A DNA stretch of 64,000 nucleotides from Pandoraea vervacti (GTDB lineage Bacteria; Pseudomonadota; Gammaproteobacteria; Burkholderiales; Burkholderiaceae), in NCBI RefSeq assembly GCF_000934605.2, contig NZ_CP010897.2, positions 5,456,001 through 5,520,000 of the forward strand. Direction: 5' to 3'. The translations under genes were made by a program, and so were the position numbers. The stretch's first letter is position 1, and every line of letters begins with the position of its first letter. Positions 52,597-61,384 of the stretch are shown one piece after another. The notes beneath the pieces are model-generated. The model saw only the letters and a program-made list of their open reading frames with translations. It had not been told where the DNA came from and searched no databases.

Positions 52597-53055
52597 ATGA
52601 CCACTGAAGCCCTGTTGAACGCCCTGTCTGCGGAAACGACTGCCATTGGCACGTTTTCGGCATTGCTCGGGGAAGAACAGCAGGCTTTGGTGAGCGGCAC
52701 GCTGGATGCATTGCCGGAGCTGACCGAGCGCAAGGGGCGCGCGGTCGCCGAACTTTCTGCACTCGGTCGCGACCGCGATGCGCAGTTGCAGGCGCTGGGC
52801 TTCACCCCGGACGAAGCGGGTGCAGCGGCCGCCGCGGCGACCGATTCCCGCATCGATACCGCGTGGAAGGCACTCCTTGCGGCGGCCGGCGAAGCCAAGC
52901 GAGCGAACGACACGAACGGCCTGCTCATCAATACGCGTCTGACCTACACGCAACAAGCCTTGAACGTGCTCTACGGCCCGGGCAACAACGCCCCGCTCTA
53001 CGGTCCCGACGGCCGTACCACGCCGCGCTCCAGTGGTGGAAGTGTGACGGCTTAA
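52597..53055 (+). CDS. flgN: FlgK/FlgL export chaperone FlgN
   Basis: 152 residues, helical, starting MTTEALLNALSAETTAIGTF with LLGEEQQALVSGTLDALPEL TERKGRAVAELSAL and a C-terminal NTRLTYTQQALNVLYG motif common in FlgN. It starts 3 bases after flgM. It escorts FlgK and FlgL to the export gate. Confidence 0.93.
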   Translation: MTTEALLNALSAETTAIGTFSALLGEEQQALVSGTLDALPELTERKGRAVAELSALGRDRDAQLQALGFTPDEAGAAAAAATDSRIDTAWKALLAAAGEAKRANDTNGLLINTRLTYTQQALNVLYGPGNNAPLYGPDGRTTPRSSGGSVTA

Positions 53056-53628
53056 GCCTCATTCAGTGGGTTGGCAACATACGCCTCCACCCAACGAAGT
53101 CAGCACTCCCGCTTTCGAACGAATCGCCGCTCCTCGCTTCGAACCTATTGGCAGAGCCTGCGCGCGGGCATGATGTTGCGGTCTCACCCGCCGCATCTTA
53201 GCCACCAATTTGAATAATCGGGCACATGAGGCTTACCGCGTCAGACACCACTGGCGCTCGGGCAACGATCGATCCACCAAATAAGCAGCGCCTCCCGAGA
53301 ATCGGCAAGTCAGGGTCATAACGAGCCTATCCCCTCCGCAGCCCGCACCTTGAGCGGGCACTCACCCAAACTCATCCCTACGTTTGCGTCTAGCGTCTGC
53401 TCCTCGGTAATCGGCCACGGGTCAATTGGCACGTATCCGGAGACGCGGATCATATCTATTTCTGTCACGACCTCATCTAAGATGTCCCCCTCGGTTCAGC
53501 CCCAGCGAACTTTCTCAGAATTAGCCCAAACGAAGTTCGACCGACATTCCTTACAGTTGTGGTTGTCGTAACGCACCTGGCTCTTGTACTCCCACGAGCC
53601 CCGCCACCCAGAACAACTAAAAGGGAAT
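53056..53628. other. AT-rich region between flgN and the Nudix gene
   Basis: About 570 bases of lower GC than the flagellar genes. The right half holds minus-strand zinc-ribbon-like remains (53316-53576). In 53056-53315 I see no recognisable gene; a palindrome GGCTTAAGCC overlaps the flgN end. It looks like the edge of inserted, decaying DNA. Confidence 0.5.
53316..53576 (-). pseudogene. broken zinc-ribbon-like gene (two in-frame pieces)
   Basis: One minus-strand frame carries two protein-like pieces separated by a TGA at 53496-53498. The first reads VRYDNHNCKECRSNFVWANS EKVRWG, resembling the C-x-x-C...FVW start of small zinc-ribbon proteins, and can be extended upstream (WRGSWEYKSQ) without a start codon. 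The second reads GDILDEVVTEIDMIRVSGYV then PIDPWPITEEQTLDANVGMS and ends IGSL. Codon use and composition look coding. Either a gene with a nonsense mutation, or two tiny genes; family assignment is weak. Confidence 0.4.
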
Positions 53629-54093
53629 ATGAACTATTTTTCGCGAACTTTGGACCGATTGGACAATCTTGCGAAGCGACTTTTGCGTGCCAAAACGGTG
53701 GGCGTAAGAGCGCTAATTCTCGATAAATCAAACCGAGTTCTTTTAGTAAAGCACACTTATAGAAATGGATGGCATACGCCCGGAGGTGGCGTCAACTCCG
53801 GAGAAACTTTAGTTGAGGCCATTCGAAGGGAAGTCTACGAAGAAACAAAACTCAGACTTTCCGGAGAAATACAACTATTCAACATTTACCTCAATAAGTG
53901 GAAAAATTTGGATGATTTTCCCGTTCTTTTCATCGCAAGAGACTATTTGGGAAATGCTGAAGTAGGCGATCCTGCGGAGATTGCCGAAATCGGGTGGTTC
54001 TCGTTTGACCGCCTGCCAATGGAAACCACGGAAAAGACTAGGCAGAGGATTCTCGAATTCCGCGGACTCCGTGAAAAATCCGATCGGTGGTAG
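53629..54093 (+). CDS. Nudix hydrolase (acquired)
   Basis: 154 residues with the Nudix box GGGVNSGETLVEAIRREVYE ETKL, matching G-x5-E-x7-REVxEE but with K-L instead of the usual G-hydrophobic at its end. The catalytic glutamates are present. Preceding VGVRALILDKSNRVLLVKHT is the standard first strand. It hydrolyses a nucleoside diphosphate linked to X; substrate unknown. AAAGGGA lies before ATG 53629. Its GC is clearly below that of neighbours, and it has no place in the flagellar set, so horizontal transfer is likely. Confidence 0.85.
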   Translation: MNYFSRTLDRLDNLAKRLLRAKTVGVRALILDKSNRVLLVKHTYRNGWHTPGGGVNSGETLVEAIRREVYEETKLRLSGEIQLFNIYLNKWKNLDDFPVLFIARDYLGNAEVGDPAEIAEIGWFSFDRLPMETTEKTRQRILEFRGLREKSDRW

Positions 54094-54196
54094 GACTTTT
54101 CACGGATTGATTTTGGCACCACAACGACCCAACTGCTCATTCATTACGTCGCAGATTCGAAAATGAGCTTTGGATAAAGCACTGGGAAGGGGCGGA

Positions 54197-54304
54197 ATGA
54201 TGCTGCCCCCGTTGGACGAATATAGAGCCAAATACGCGAAGCGCTTAGAGGCTTACAGAAAACTCAACAAGAAGCGAGGGCTCGTGTCGCCGGTCGTGCG
54301 CTGA
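54197..54304 (+). CDS. possible 35-residue basic peptide
   Basis: MMLPPLDEYRAKYAKRLEAY then RKLNKKRGLVSPVVR, a lysine/arginine-rich amphipathic helix. AAGGGG lies a few bases before the ATG. It ends 13 bases before the fliA stop, convergent with it. It could equally be the tail of a lost gene from the inserted segment. Confidence 0.3.
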   Translation: MMLPPLDEYRAKYAKRLEAYRKLNKKRGLVSPVVR

Positions 54305-54317
54305 CGTCTGCGCATAT

Positions 54318-55046
54318 TCAATTCGCCGACGTCCAAGCCTTCTCACGCAACGTCGCACGCAGGCGTGAAATCGCCTGGCTGTGCAACTGGCATACACGCG
54401 ACTCGCTGACTTCGAGCACCGCGCCGATTTCGCGCAGGTTCAGACCCTGCTCGTAGTACAGGCTCATCAGGAGCTTCTCTCGCTCCGGCAGATGATCGAT
54501 GGCATCGACCACACCGCCACGCAGGCCCTCGTCGAGCAACATCGTGAGGGGATCGGCGCCCGGATCCGCGCAGATGCGGTCGATGAACGGCTCTTCGTCA
54601 GCCGCTTCGAAATCTTCGTAATAGATCAGCTGGCAGCCGTGCACGTCCTGCAGCATCTGCTGATATTCGGTCAGCCCGATGGACATCTCGCCCGCAATCT
54701 CGCTCTCAGTCGGTCCACGCCCCAGTCGCTGCTCCAGCCGCTGCACCGCCTTCTCGATCTCGCGCGCCGTTTTGCGAATACCCCGCGAAGCCCAGTCCAG
54801 CTCGCGCAATTCGTCGAGCATCGCCCCGCGAATGCGCTGGCTCGCGTACGTTTCGAACTGCGCGCCCTGCGTCTCCTGATACCGGTTCGCCGCATCGAGC
54901 AGCCCCAGCATGCCGGCCTGAATCAGGTCTTCCAGCTCCACGCTGGCCGGCAGCTTTGCCATCAATTGCAGCGCCAGGCGGCGCACCAACGGCGCGTATT
55001 GGGTCAGCGTGTCGTTCGTGTCGACCTTCCCGCGCGCGGTATACAT
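54318..55046 (-). CDS. fliA: RNA polymerase sigma28 factor FliA
   Basis: 242 residues. Region 2 (YAPLVRRLALQLMAKLPASV ELEDLIQAGMLGLLDAANRY), region 3 (GRGPTESEIAGEMSIGLTEY) and region 4 (LPEREKLLMSLYYEQGLNLR EIGAVLEVSESRVCQLHSQA) are complete. It transcribes fliC, flgM, flgK and chemotaxis genes. GGAGGG precedes the ATG. Last gene of the flhB-flhA-flhF-flhG-fliA run. Confidence 0.97.
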   Translation of the reverse strand: MYTARGKVDTNDTLTQYAPLVRRLALQLMAKLPASVELEDLIQAGMLGLLDAANRYQETQGAQFETYASQRIRGAMLDELRELDWASRGIRKTAREIEKAVQRLEQRLGRGPTESEIAGEMSIGLTEYQQMLQDVHGCQLIYYEDFEAADEEPFIDRICADPGADPLTMLLDEGLRGGVVDAIDHLPEREKLLMSLYYEQGLNLREIGAVLEVSESRVCQLHSQAISRLRATLREKAWTSAN

Positions 55047-55083
55047 GTTTCCCTCCGCTTCCTCTGGACGCGCACCGTGCCGC

Positions 55084-55947
55084 TCAGGCCGTGTGCGCGC
55101 TCATCGCGCTCACGCCGTGCGCCATCTCACCACCGCGATCACCGCCGATATCGCCGATCCCCGACGGTCCCGTCTCGCGAATCGCCAATGGCCAGTGTGT
55201 TACCTGCGCGGCCAATTGACGATACGCCACTGCCGCCGGCGCCATCGGGAAGGCATCGACCACCGTGCGCGTCAGTTGCCGCGCCCGCATGACCTGACGA
55301 TCCGACGGCACATGACCCGCCAGCTCCAGCGACACCGCCAGATAACGGCTCGCCGTCGTGGCAAGATTGCGGCACACCACACGTGCCTCCATATCCTCTG
55401 CCCGGTTCACGACCACCCGGAACTGGGCCAGCGCATATTCGAAATGCGCCTGCTTGATCCACGAGTACGCCCCCGTAATCGTCGCCGGCTCGCGACCCAG
55501 CACGACCAGCACGTCGTGCGCATGGGCTGCCAACGGACTCAACACGCCACCCGCATGCGTGCAGTCGACGATCACGACGTCGGGCTCGCCCGCCGTCAAC
55601 AACGGCAACGAACGCTGCGGATCGATCCGCTCGGGATGGCGATGCGCCACCGGCACCAGCACCACGTTCTCGCGTGTTTGCACACGCACCATGTCAGACG
55701 AAACGCGCCCGGCAATCACGTCGTGAATGTCGCCGCGCAGCGGCAGGCCGAGCGCCGGCGCCGCATGGCCGCTCTCGTCGGCCAGCACGACATCCTGACC
55801 CTGATGGGCCAGCGCACTGGCAAGATTCAGGGCAACACTCGTCTGACCGGCTTCAGGCGCACTCCCCACCACCGCGACGATACGCGTGGTATGGCGCGCC
55901 ACCAGTCGGCGCAGTCCTTCCGCTTGATCGAGTACGAGTTTAACCAA
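55084..55947 (-). CDS. flhG: FlhG/FleN-like MinD-family protein with degenerate P-loop
   Basis: 287 residues. Opens with DQAEGLRRLVARHTTRIVAV, the FlhG activation helix (DQAxGLR) that stimulates FlhF. The P-loop reads GSAPEAGQTSVALNLASALA: the position of the catalytic Walker lysine is Gln (Q35) and the MinD signature lysine is missing. PDVVIVDC serves as the Walker B-like strand. It normally sets flagellar number with FlhF; without the lysine it may bind ATP poorly. TTG start at 55947, overlapping the flhF stop by 8 bases. Confidence 0.85.
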   Translation of the reverse strand: MVKLVLDQAEGLRRLVARHTTRIVAVVGSAPEAGQTSVALNLASALAHQGQDVVLADESGHAAPALGLPLRGDIHDVIAGRVSSDMVRVQTRENVVLVPVAHRHPERIDPQRSLPLLTAGEPDVVIVDCTHAGGVLSPLAAHAHDVLVVLGREPATITGAYSWIKQAHFEYALAQFRVVVNRAEDMEARVVCRNLATTASRYLAVSLELAGHVPSDRQVMRARQLTRTVVDAFPMAPAAVAYRQLAAQVTHWPLAIRETGPSGIGDIGGDRGGEMAHGVSAMSAHTA

Positions 55948-57214
55948 AGCAGGCCTCGCCTGAAGGTTGAGCGGGCGCGAACAGCCCGCTGTAGTTGGGA
56001 TCGACCCCGCGCACCACGGCCGGCAAATCTTCCTCGGATGGCACGAACGGCGACCCCGTCACCGGCGCAGACAGCGCCGTGTCGATCAGGAATTGCCGGT
56101 CCGCCACGTGCAGATTCTCCGGCACGCGCTGTCCCGTGGAAACGTAATGCACCGGCAGACGGTGGCGAATCACCGTATCGAGCACCGACCCGAGATTGGT
56201 CGTCTCGTCGAGTTTCGTCAGAATACATCCGGCCAGATCGCCACCGCCCTCGGCGCTGGCACTGCGGTAGGCATGCACCACTTCATTGAGCGTGTCGCCA
56301 TGGCTAGTCGCGTTGAGCAACAGCAAACGCTGCACCGGTGTCTCGGCGCCACACAGCATCGCGACCTGCTCCGGCACCGTGCGATCGCGCTGGCTCATGC
56401 CGACCGTGTCGATGAGCACCATGTGCTTGTTGCGCAGCTCCGTGAGCGCCAGACGCAGGTCCGTCGCATCCTTCACCGCGTGCACCGTGACCCCGAGAAT
56501 CTTGCCGTAGATGCGCAATTGTTCATGACCGCCAATACGATAGCTGTCGGTCGTGAGCAACGCGAGCTTCTCCGCGCCATGACGCATCACGCAACGCGCT
56601 GCGAGCTTGGCCGTAGTGGTCGTCTTGCCCACGCCGGTCGGGCCCATGAGGGCGTACACGCCGCCGCGATCCATCAGTTCGTCTTCGTTCGGCATGATGG
56701 GCAGGTTGCGCTTGAGCGCACTCCTGACCCAGTCGAGTCCGCTGTCACGGTCGCTGCCCTCGGGCAGATGTTCGAGCAACGCGCGACCCAGTTGCGCCGA
56801 GAAGCCCGCCGCGAGCAACGTGCGCAGGATTTCGCCCTGCGCGGGAGAACGACGCTGCTTGTCGTTCCACACCAGCCCTGCCACCTGCTCTTCGAGCAAT
56901 CCGCGCATGCTTTGCAGCTCGCCCATCATCGACTGTGCGAATGCGCTTGCCGCCGCCATGTCGTTGGCGGCCGTCGTCTGCGCAGCCGCCGTCGGCACCG
57001 CTGTCGGCACGGTGGCGGCGGGACGAGGGCGCGGACGGTGCGTCGGCATGTCGCCGCCGGCGAGCGCATCGAGATCCTCTTCCGCCAACGCCACGATTTC
57101 GACGCCGTTGGCGACCGAACGGTTGGACAACACGACCGCATCGGGTCCGATTTCCTCGCGAATCTGGCGCAGTGCATCGCGGCACGTGCCCGCAAAGAAT
57201 TTCCGAATCTTCAC
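55940..57214 (-). CDS. flhF: flagellar biosynthesis GTPase FlhF
   Basis: 424 residues: N-terminal basic FlhF part (MKIRKFFAGTCRDALRQIRE EIGPDAVVLSN), Ala/Thr/Pro linker, NG domain with G1 GPTGVGKTTTTAKL (K197), G3-like IDTVGMSQRD and G4 TKLDET. An SRP-type GTPase that marks where the flagellum is built. GTG start at 57214 overlaps the flhA stop (GTGA). Confidence 0.95.
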   Translation of the reverse strand: MKIRKFFAGTCRDALRQIREEIGPDAVVLSNRSVANGVEIVALAEEDLDALAGGDMPTHRPRPRPAATVPTAVPTAAAQTTAANDMAAASAFAQSMMGELQSMRGLLEEQVAGLVWNDKQRRSPAQGEILRTLLAAGFSAQLGRALLEHLPEGSDRDSGLDWVRSALKRNLPIMPNEDELMDRGGVYALMGPTGVGKTTTTAKLAARCVMRHGAEKLALLTTDSYRIGGHEQLRIYGKILGVTVHAVKDATDLRLALTELRNKHMVLIDTVGMSQRDRTVPEQVAMLCGAETPVQRLLLLNATSHGDTLNEVVHAYRSASAEGGGDLAGCILTKLDETTNLGSVLDTVIRHRLPVHYVSTGQRVPENLHVADRQFLIDTALSAPVTGSPFVPSEEDLPAVVRGVDPNYSGLFAPAQPSGEACFG

Positions 57215-59316
57215 GCTTGACCTCCGATGAGTGCCGTCATTTTCACGTTACGGGTATCTGGCACTTCCGCATACGACAAAACCTTGAGCTGCGGCAGGCT
57301 GCGGCGCAGGAAGCGCGAGAGCAGCGAACGCAGCGGATGTTGAACCAGCAATACCGCCGGCAAGCCCTGGCGCTCCTGACGCGCCACCGCTGCCTGGGTT
57401 TCACGCAACAACGTGTCCGCGAGGCCCGGCTCCAGACCGGTGCCGCCGCCGGCGGACAACGCCTGCGTAAGAATTCTTTCGAGATTGGCGTCGAGCCCCA
57501 CCACCTCCAGATCGCCACTGCCCGGGAACACGCTCTGCGTGATGGCCCGACCGAGCGACAGGCGCACCAGCGCCGTGAGATCGTACGGATCCTGCACGCG
57601 CGCGCCATGCTCGGCGATGGTGTCGATGATGGTACGCATGTCGCGAATCGGCACCTGCTCTTCGAGCAGGTTCTGCAGCACCTTCTGCAAGGTGGTGAGC
57701 GCGACGGTCTTCGGCACGAGGTCTTCGATGAGCTTCGGCGCGTCCTTGCCGATGCGCTCGATGAGCTGCTGCACTTCCTGACGCCCGAGCAACTCGTGCG
57801 CGTGGGCGTTGATCAGGTGATTCAGGTGGGTCGCCACCACCGTGCCCGCATCGACCACCGTGTAACCGTAAGCCTGCGCCTGATCGCGCTGGCCCACGTC
57901 GATCCACGTTGCGGGCAGCCCGAACGCCGGGTCGCGCGTCGGCGTGCCTTGCAACGGCGCACTCACCTGCCCCGGGTCGATCGCCAGCAATTGGCCCGGA
58001 TACGCCTCGCCCTCGCCGATGATCACGCCCTTGAGCGTGATGCGATATTGATTGGGTCGGAGCTCCAGATTGTCGCGAATGTGCACCACTGGCGCGAGGA
58101 AGCCGATTTCCTGTGCGAATTTCTTCCGGATGCCCTTGATACGCTTGAGCAGCTCGCCGTCCTGATTGCGGTCGACCAGCGGGATCAGGCGGTAGCCGAC
58201 TTCCAGTCCGAGCGGGTCGACCAGCGCCACGTCGTCCCACGACGCTTCGGCCACTTCGGCGGGCGCGGCTGCGGCGACCGGCGTGGGGCGCACCGCCTGC
58301 ACCTTGGCGGCGGCGGCCTTCCGGAACTGCCAACGGGCCAGCGCGCCCAGGCCCAGCGCGAGCACCAGGAAGGCGAAATGCGGCATGCCGGGAATCAGAC
58401 CCATGAGGCCGAGAATCGCGGCGGTAATGCCGAGCACTTGCGGGTTGCTGAACAGTTGCGAGACGACTTGCTGGCCGACGTCTTCGTCCGTCGCCACCCG
58501 CGAGACGACCACACCGGCGGCCGTCGAGATCACCAGCGCCGGAATTTGCGCCACCAGCCCGTCACCGATGGTCAGCAGCGTGTAGTTCTTGGCGGCCGTG
58601 CCGAGGTCCAGATTGTGCTGGACCACCCCGACGATCAGCCCGCCGATGATGTTGATCAGCATGATCAGCAGGCCCGCGACGGCGTCGCCGCGCACGAACT
58701 TCGAGGCGCCGTCCATCGACCCGTAGAAGTCGGCTTCCTGGGCGATCACGGCGCGGCGCTTACGCGCCTCCTCTTCACCGATGAGACCGGCGTTCAGGTC
58801 GGCGTCGATGGCCATCTGCTTGCCGGGCATGGCGTCGAGCGTAAAACGCGCCCCCACTTCGGCGATACGGCCGGCGCCCTTCGTGATCACCATGAAGTTG
58901 ATGACCACGAGGATGATGAACACCACGATACCGACGGCGTAGTTGCCGCCCACCAGGAAGTGCCCGAAGGCCTCGATCACCTTGCCTGCGGCGTCCGGGC
59001 CGGTGTGCCCTTCGAGCAGGACCACACGGGTGGAGGCGACGTTCAGCGACAGGCGCAACAGCGTGGAGAACAGCAGCACGCTCGGGAACGCCGCGAAGTC
59101 GAGCGGCTTTTGCGTGTACATGCTCACGAGCAGCACCATCACGGCCAGCGCAATGTTGAACGTGAACAACAGATCCAGGATGAACGGCGGCAGCGGAAGG
59201 ATCATCATGCCCAGAATCATGATGATCAGCACCGGCGCGGCGAGCGACTTCAGATTGCCCCCAAGGAGCATCTGCGAGGTGCGCAGCAGCTGGTTCGCGC
59301 GTGGGTTCAGGTTCAT
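57211..59316 (-). CDS. flhA: flagellar export apparatus protein FlhA
   Basis: 701 residues. Eight membrane helices in the first ~330 residues with the FHIPEP core (VLLFSTLLRLSLNVASTRVV; RIAEVGARFTLDAMPGKQMA IDADLNAGLI), then the cytoplasmic substrate-docking domain (PVVHIRDNLELRPNQYRITL KG; LLVQHPLRSLLSRFLRRSLP). It is the proton-driven export engine. It starts just after flhB. Confidence 0.97.
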   Translation of the reverse strand: MNLNPRANQLLRTSQMLLGGNLKSLAAPVLIIMILGMMILPLPPFILDLLFTFNIALAVMVLLVSMYTQKPLDFAAFPSVLLFSTLLRLSLNVASTRVVLLEGHTGPDAAGKVIEAFGHFLVGGNYAVGIVVFIILVVINFMVITKGAGRIAEVGARFTLDAMPGKQMAIDADLNAGLIGEEEARKRRAVIAQEADFYGSMDGASKFVRGDAVAGLLIMLINIIGGLIVGVVQHNLDLGTAAKNYTLLTIGDGLVAQIPALVISTAAGVVVSRVATDEDVGQQVVSQLFSNPQVLGITAAILGLMGLIPGMPHFAFLVLALGLGALARWQFRKAAAAKVQAVRPTPVAAAAPAEVAEASWDDVALVDPLGLEVGYRLIPLVDRNQDGELLKRIKGIRKKFAQEIGFLAPVVHIRDNLELRPNQYRITLKGVIIGEGEAYPGQLLAIDPGQVSAPLQGTPTRDPAFGLPATWIDVGQRDQAQAYGYTVVDAGTVVATHLNHLINAHAHELLGRQEVQQLIERIGKDAPKLIEDLVPKTVALTTLQKVLQNLLEEQVPIRDMRTIIDTIAEHGARVQDPYDLTALVRLSLGRAITQSVFPGSGDLEVVGLDANLERILTQALSAGGGTGLEPGLADTLLRETQAAVARQERQGLPAVLLVQHPLRSLLSRFLRRSLPQLKVLSYAEVPDTRNVKMTALIGGQA

Positions 59317-59319
59317 TCG

Positions 59320-60471
59320 TTACACTCGTTTCGGCCCGAGGCGCCTGGGCGCATCGAGCTCGGCCGGCACCGGGAGATCCGACGGGGTCATCGGCTCGAC
59401 GCCGCCCTCGGTACGCCAGCGGCGAAGCTGGAAGACCCACGCCAGCACTTCGGCCACGGCCGTGTACAACGTAGCCGGGATTTCATGCCCGATTTCCACG
59501 TGACGGTGCAGCGCGCGTGCAAGCGGCGGGGCCTCGAGAATGGGAATGCGATGCTCCGCCGCCATCTCACGGATACGCTGCGCGACCAGATCGGTGCCCT
59601 TGGCGAGCACACGCGGCGCGCGCATGTTGTCCTTGTATTCGAGGGCGACGGCAAAGTGCGTCGGGTTCGTCACGATCACATCGGCCTTGGGCACGTCCTG
59701 CATCATGCGACGGCGCGCCGCCTGACGCTGCAACTGACGAATGTGCGCCTTGACGTGCGGATCGCCCTCGGTTTCCTTATTTTCCTGACGCACTTCCTCC
59801 TTGGTCATGCGCAGCTTCTTGTAGTGTTGCCAGAGCTGGAACGGGATGTCGATGGCCGCGACCAGCAACAGCGACGCCACAATGAACGCGCAGCACACCA
59901 CGATCATCTCGCCGACGTACGGCAACGCCGCGCGCGGCGGCTGAGTCATCAACCCCATCACGGCGTCTTTGTCGCGCGCAATGGCCCAGTAGGCCACCGC
60001 CCCCACGAGCACCGTCTTGGCAACCGCCTTGACCAGCTCGATCAGGCCCTGCGTCGAGAACATGCGGCCCAGCCCCTTGAGCGGGTTCAGGCGGCCGAAG
60101 TTGGGCGCGAGCGACTTGGTCGTGAACAGCCACCCGCCGAGCGCCATGGGCGCGACGATCGCGGCGATCACCAGCACACCGAACAACGGGGCGACGACCA
60201 TGAGCGCGTCGGCGCCCGAATGCGCGGCGTAGGAGAGCATGCGATGCGTATCGAGCGCCGTGCCCGGCTCGAACTGCATGCCGTGGCGCATCAACTGAGC
60301 AAAGCCTTGCGAGATACGGTCGGCCGTCATCCACATGCCGGCCACGCCTGCAGCCAGCAAAGCGAACGTCGAAAGCTCGCGCGAACGCGCGACCTGACCC
60401 TCCTCGCGCGCCTTTTCAAGGCGCCGGGGGGTCGGTGATTCCGACTTTTCGAGATCGCTTTCCTCAGCCAT
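59320..60471 (-). CDS. flhB: flagellar export switch protein FlhB
   Basis: 383 residues: four membrane helices, the amphipathic connector, self-cleavage motif N269-P270-T271-H272 in DVIVTNPTHFAVALEYK, and the C-terminal domain (HRIPILEAPPLARALHRHVE IGHEIPATLYTAVAEVLAW). FliK acts on it to switch export to filament proteins. First gene of the minus-strand flhB-fliA cluster, 3 bases before flhA. Confidence 0.97.
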   Translation of the reverse strand: MAEESDLEKSESPTPRRLEKAREEGQVARSRELSTFALLAAGVAGMWMTADRISQGFAQLMRHGMQFEPGTALDTHRMLSYAAHSGADALMVVAPLFGVLVIAAIVAPMALGGWLFTTKSLAPNFGRLNPLKGLGRMFSTQGLIELVKAVAKTVLVGAVAYWAIARDKDAVMGLMTQPPRAALPYVGEMIVVCCAFIVASLLLVAAIDIPFQLWQHYKKLRMTKEEVRQENKETEGDPHVKAHIRQLQRQAARRRMMQDVPKADVIVTNPTHFAVALEYKDNMRAPRVLAKGTDLVAQRIREMAAEHRIPILEAPPLARALHRHVEIGHEIPATLYTAVAEVLAWVFQLRRWRTEGGVEPMTPSDLPVPAELDAPRRLGPKRV

Positions 60472-60539
60472 GCCCTATCCACAGCGGGCGGACGAACCCA
60501 CCCTATCGCGACCGATTATGGCCGTAACCGTCAAGTCAC

Positions 60540-60576
60540 AAAGGGGGGAATAGAGGCGGGATTGGGCGGTAATTCA
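60540..60576. promoter_or_regulatory. candidate flagellar master-regulator (FlhDC-like) site upstream of flhB
   Basis: AAAGGGGGGAATAGAG agrees with the FlhDC half-site at 11 of 16 positions, followed by GGCGGGATTGGGCGGTAATTC, parallel to the flgA-flgB motif. On the minus strand it sits just upstream of TTTGTG, 16 bases, CATAAT, a possible flhB core promoter. The rest of the 236-base gap shows no gene. Confidence 0.4.
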
Positions 60577-60707
60577 TGACAGCGTGCGCCGCCAGGCCGT
60601 GGCCGTGGGGAAAAGCCCTCGCCGAACGGCACACCGCCAGCCGACATTCGCAGCTGGCGGCGGGAAAACAGCGGCGTCGCACGGACGCTGCGCGACTCGG
60701 CCAGACG

Positions 60708-61382
60708 TCAGAAACCGAGGCTCGCGAGCAGGTCGTCGACCTGTCCCTGATCGGCCACGATATCGGTGCGGCCTTCCTTGTTGATCTGCGGCCCATTGAG
60801 CAGGGAATCTTCGGCTTCCTTGCGCTTTTCGGGCGGGATGTTCTCGAGCAGCGTCTGGAGCAGATGCTTCTCGATCTCCTGCACCACATCCATGACCTTC
60901 TTGATGACCTGACCGGTCAGATCCTGGAAGTCCTGCGCCATCATGATTTCCATCAGATGGTTGTTGGTCGCGCGGGTATCGTCCGGCACGCGGCGCAGGT
61001 AAGTGCGGGTCTCGGTGACGAGCTGGCGCGCGTCTTCGAGTTCGAGCGGCTGGTCGAACCACTTGGCCCAGCGCGCATCGAGGGCGGTGGCGTCCGCTTC
61101 GAGACGATCCTGAATCGGCTTGGCCAGTTCAATGGCCGTCAATGCCCGCACCGCCGCCTGTTCGGTCATGGTAGCGACGTAGTTCAGGCGATCGCGCGCA
61201 TCCGGAATGGCGGTGGCGGCCTGTTCCAGTTGCTTGTCCAGACCGAGTTCGCGCAAGTTGTCGCGCAACATGCGGGTCAACTGCCCGATGCGCATGAGCA
61301 TGCGCTCTGCAGGATCCGCCTCGCCGGTCACATAAGCGCCGTTGGGCTCATCCGGCCATTCCGTGCTCGACTCGTGGGTCAC
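60708..61382 (-). CDS. cheZ: CheY-P phosphatase CheZ
   Basis: 224 residues. Long helical hairpin and the catalytic segment HLMEIMMAQDFQDLTGQVIK KVM, whose Gln activates water for CheY-P hydrolysis. The C-terminal CheY-binding helix (VDDLLASLGF) is present. GTG start at 61382, 2 bases after the cheY stop. Confidence 0.95.
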   Translation of the reverse strand: MTHESSTEWPDEPNGAYVTGEADPAERMLMRIGQLTRMLRDNLRELGLDKQLEQAATAIPDARDRLNYVATMTEQAAVRALTAIELAKPIQDRLEADATALDARWAKWFDQPLELEDARQLVTETRTYLRRVPDDTRATNNHLMEIMMAQDFQDLTGQVIKKVMDVVQEIEKHLLQTLLENIPPEKRKEAEDSLLNGPQINKEGRTDIVADQGQVDDLLASLGF

Positions 61383-61384
61383 GT

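Noticed and set aside
56935..60438. Very long plus-strand open frame opposite flhF, flhA and flhB
   Set aside because: Same reason: His/Arg/Gln-rich translation antisense to three conserved genes, with no plausible start or domain.
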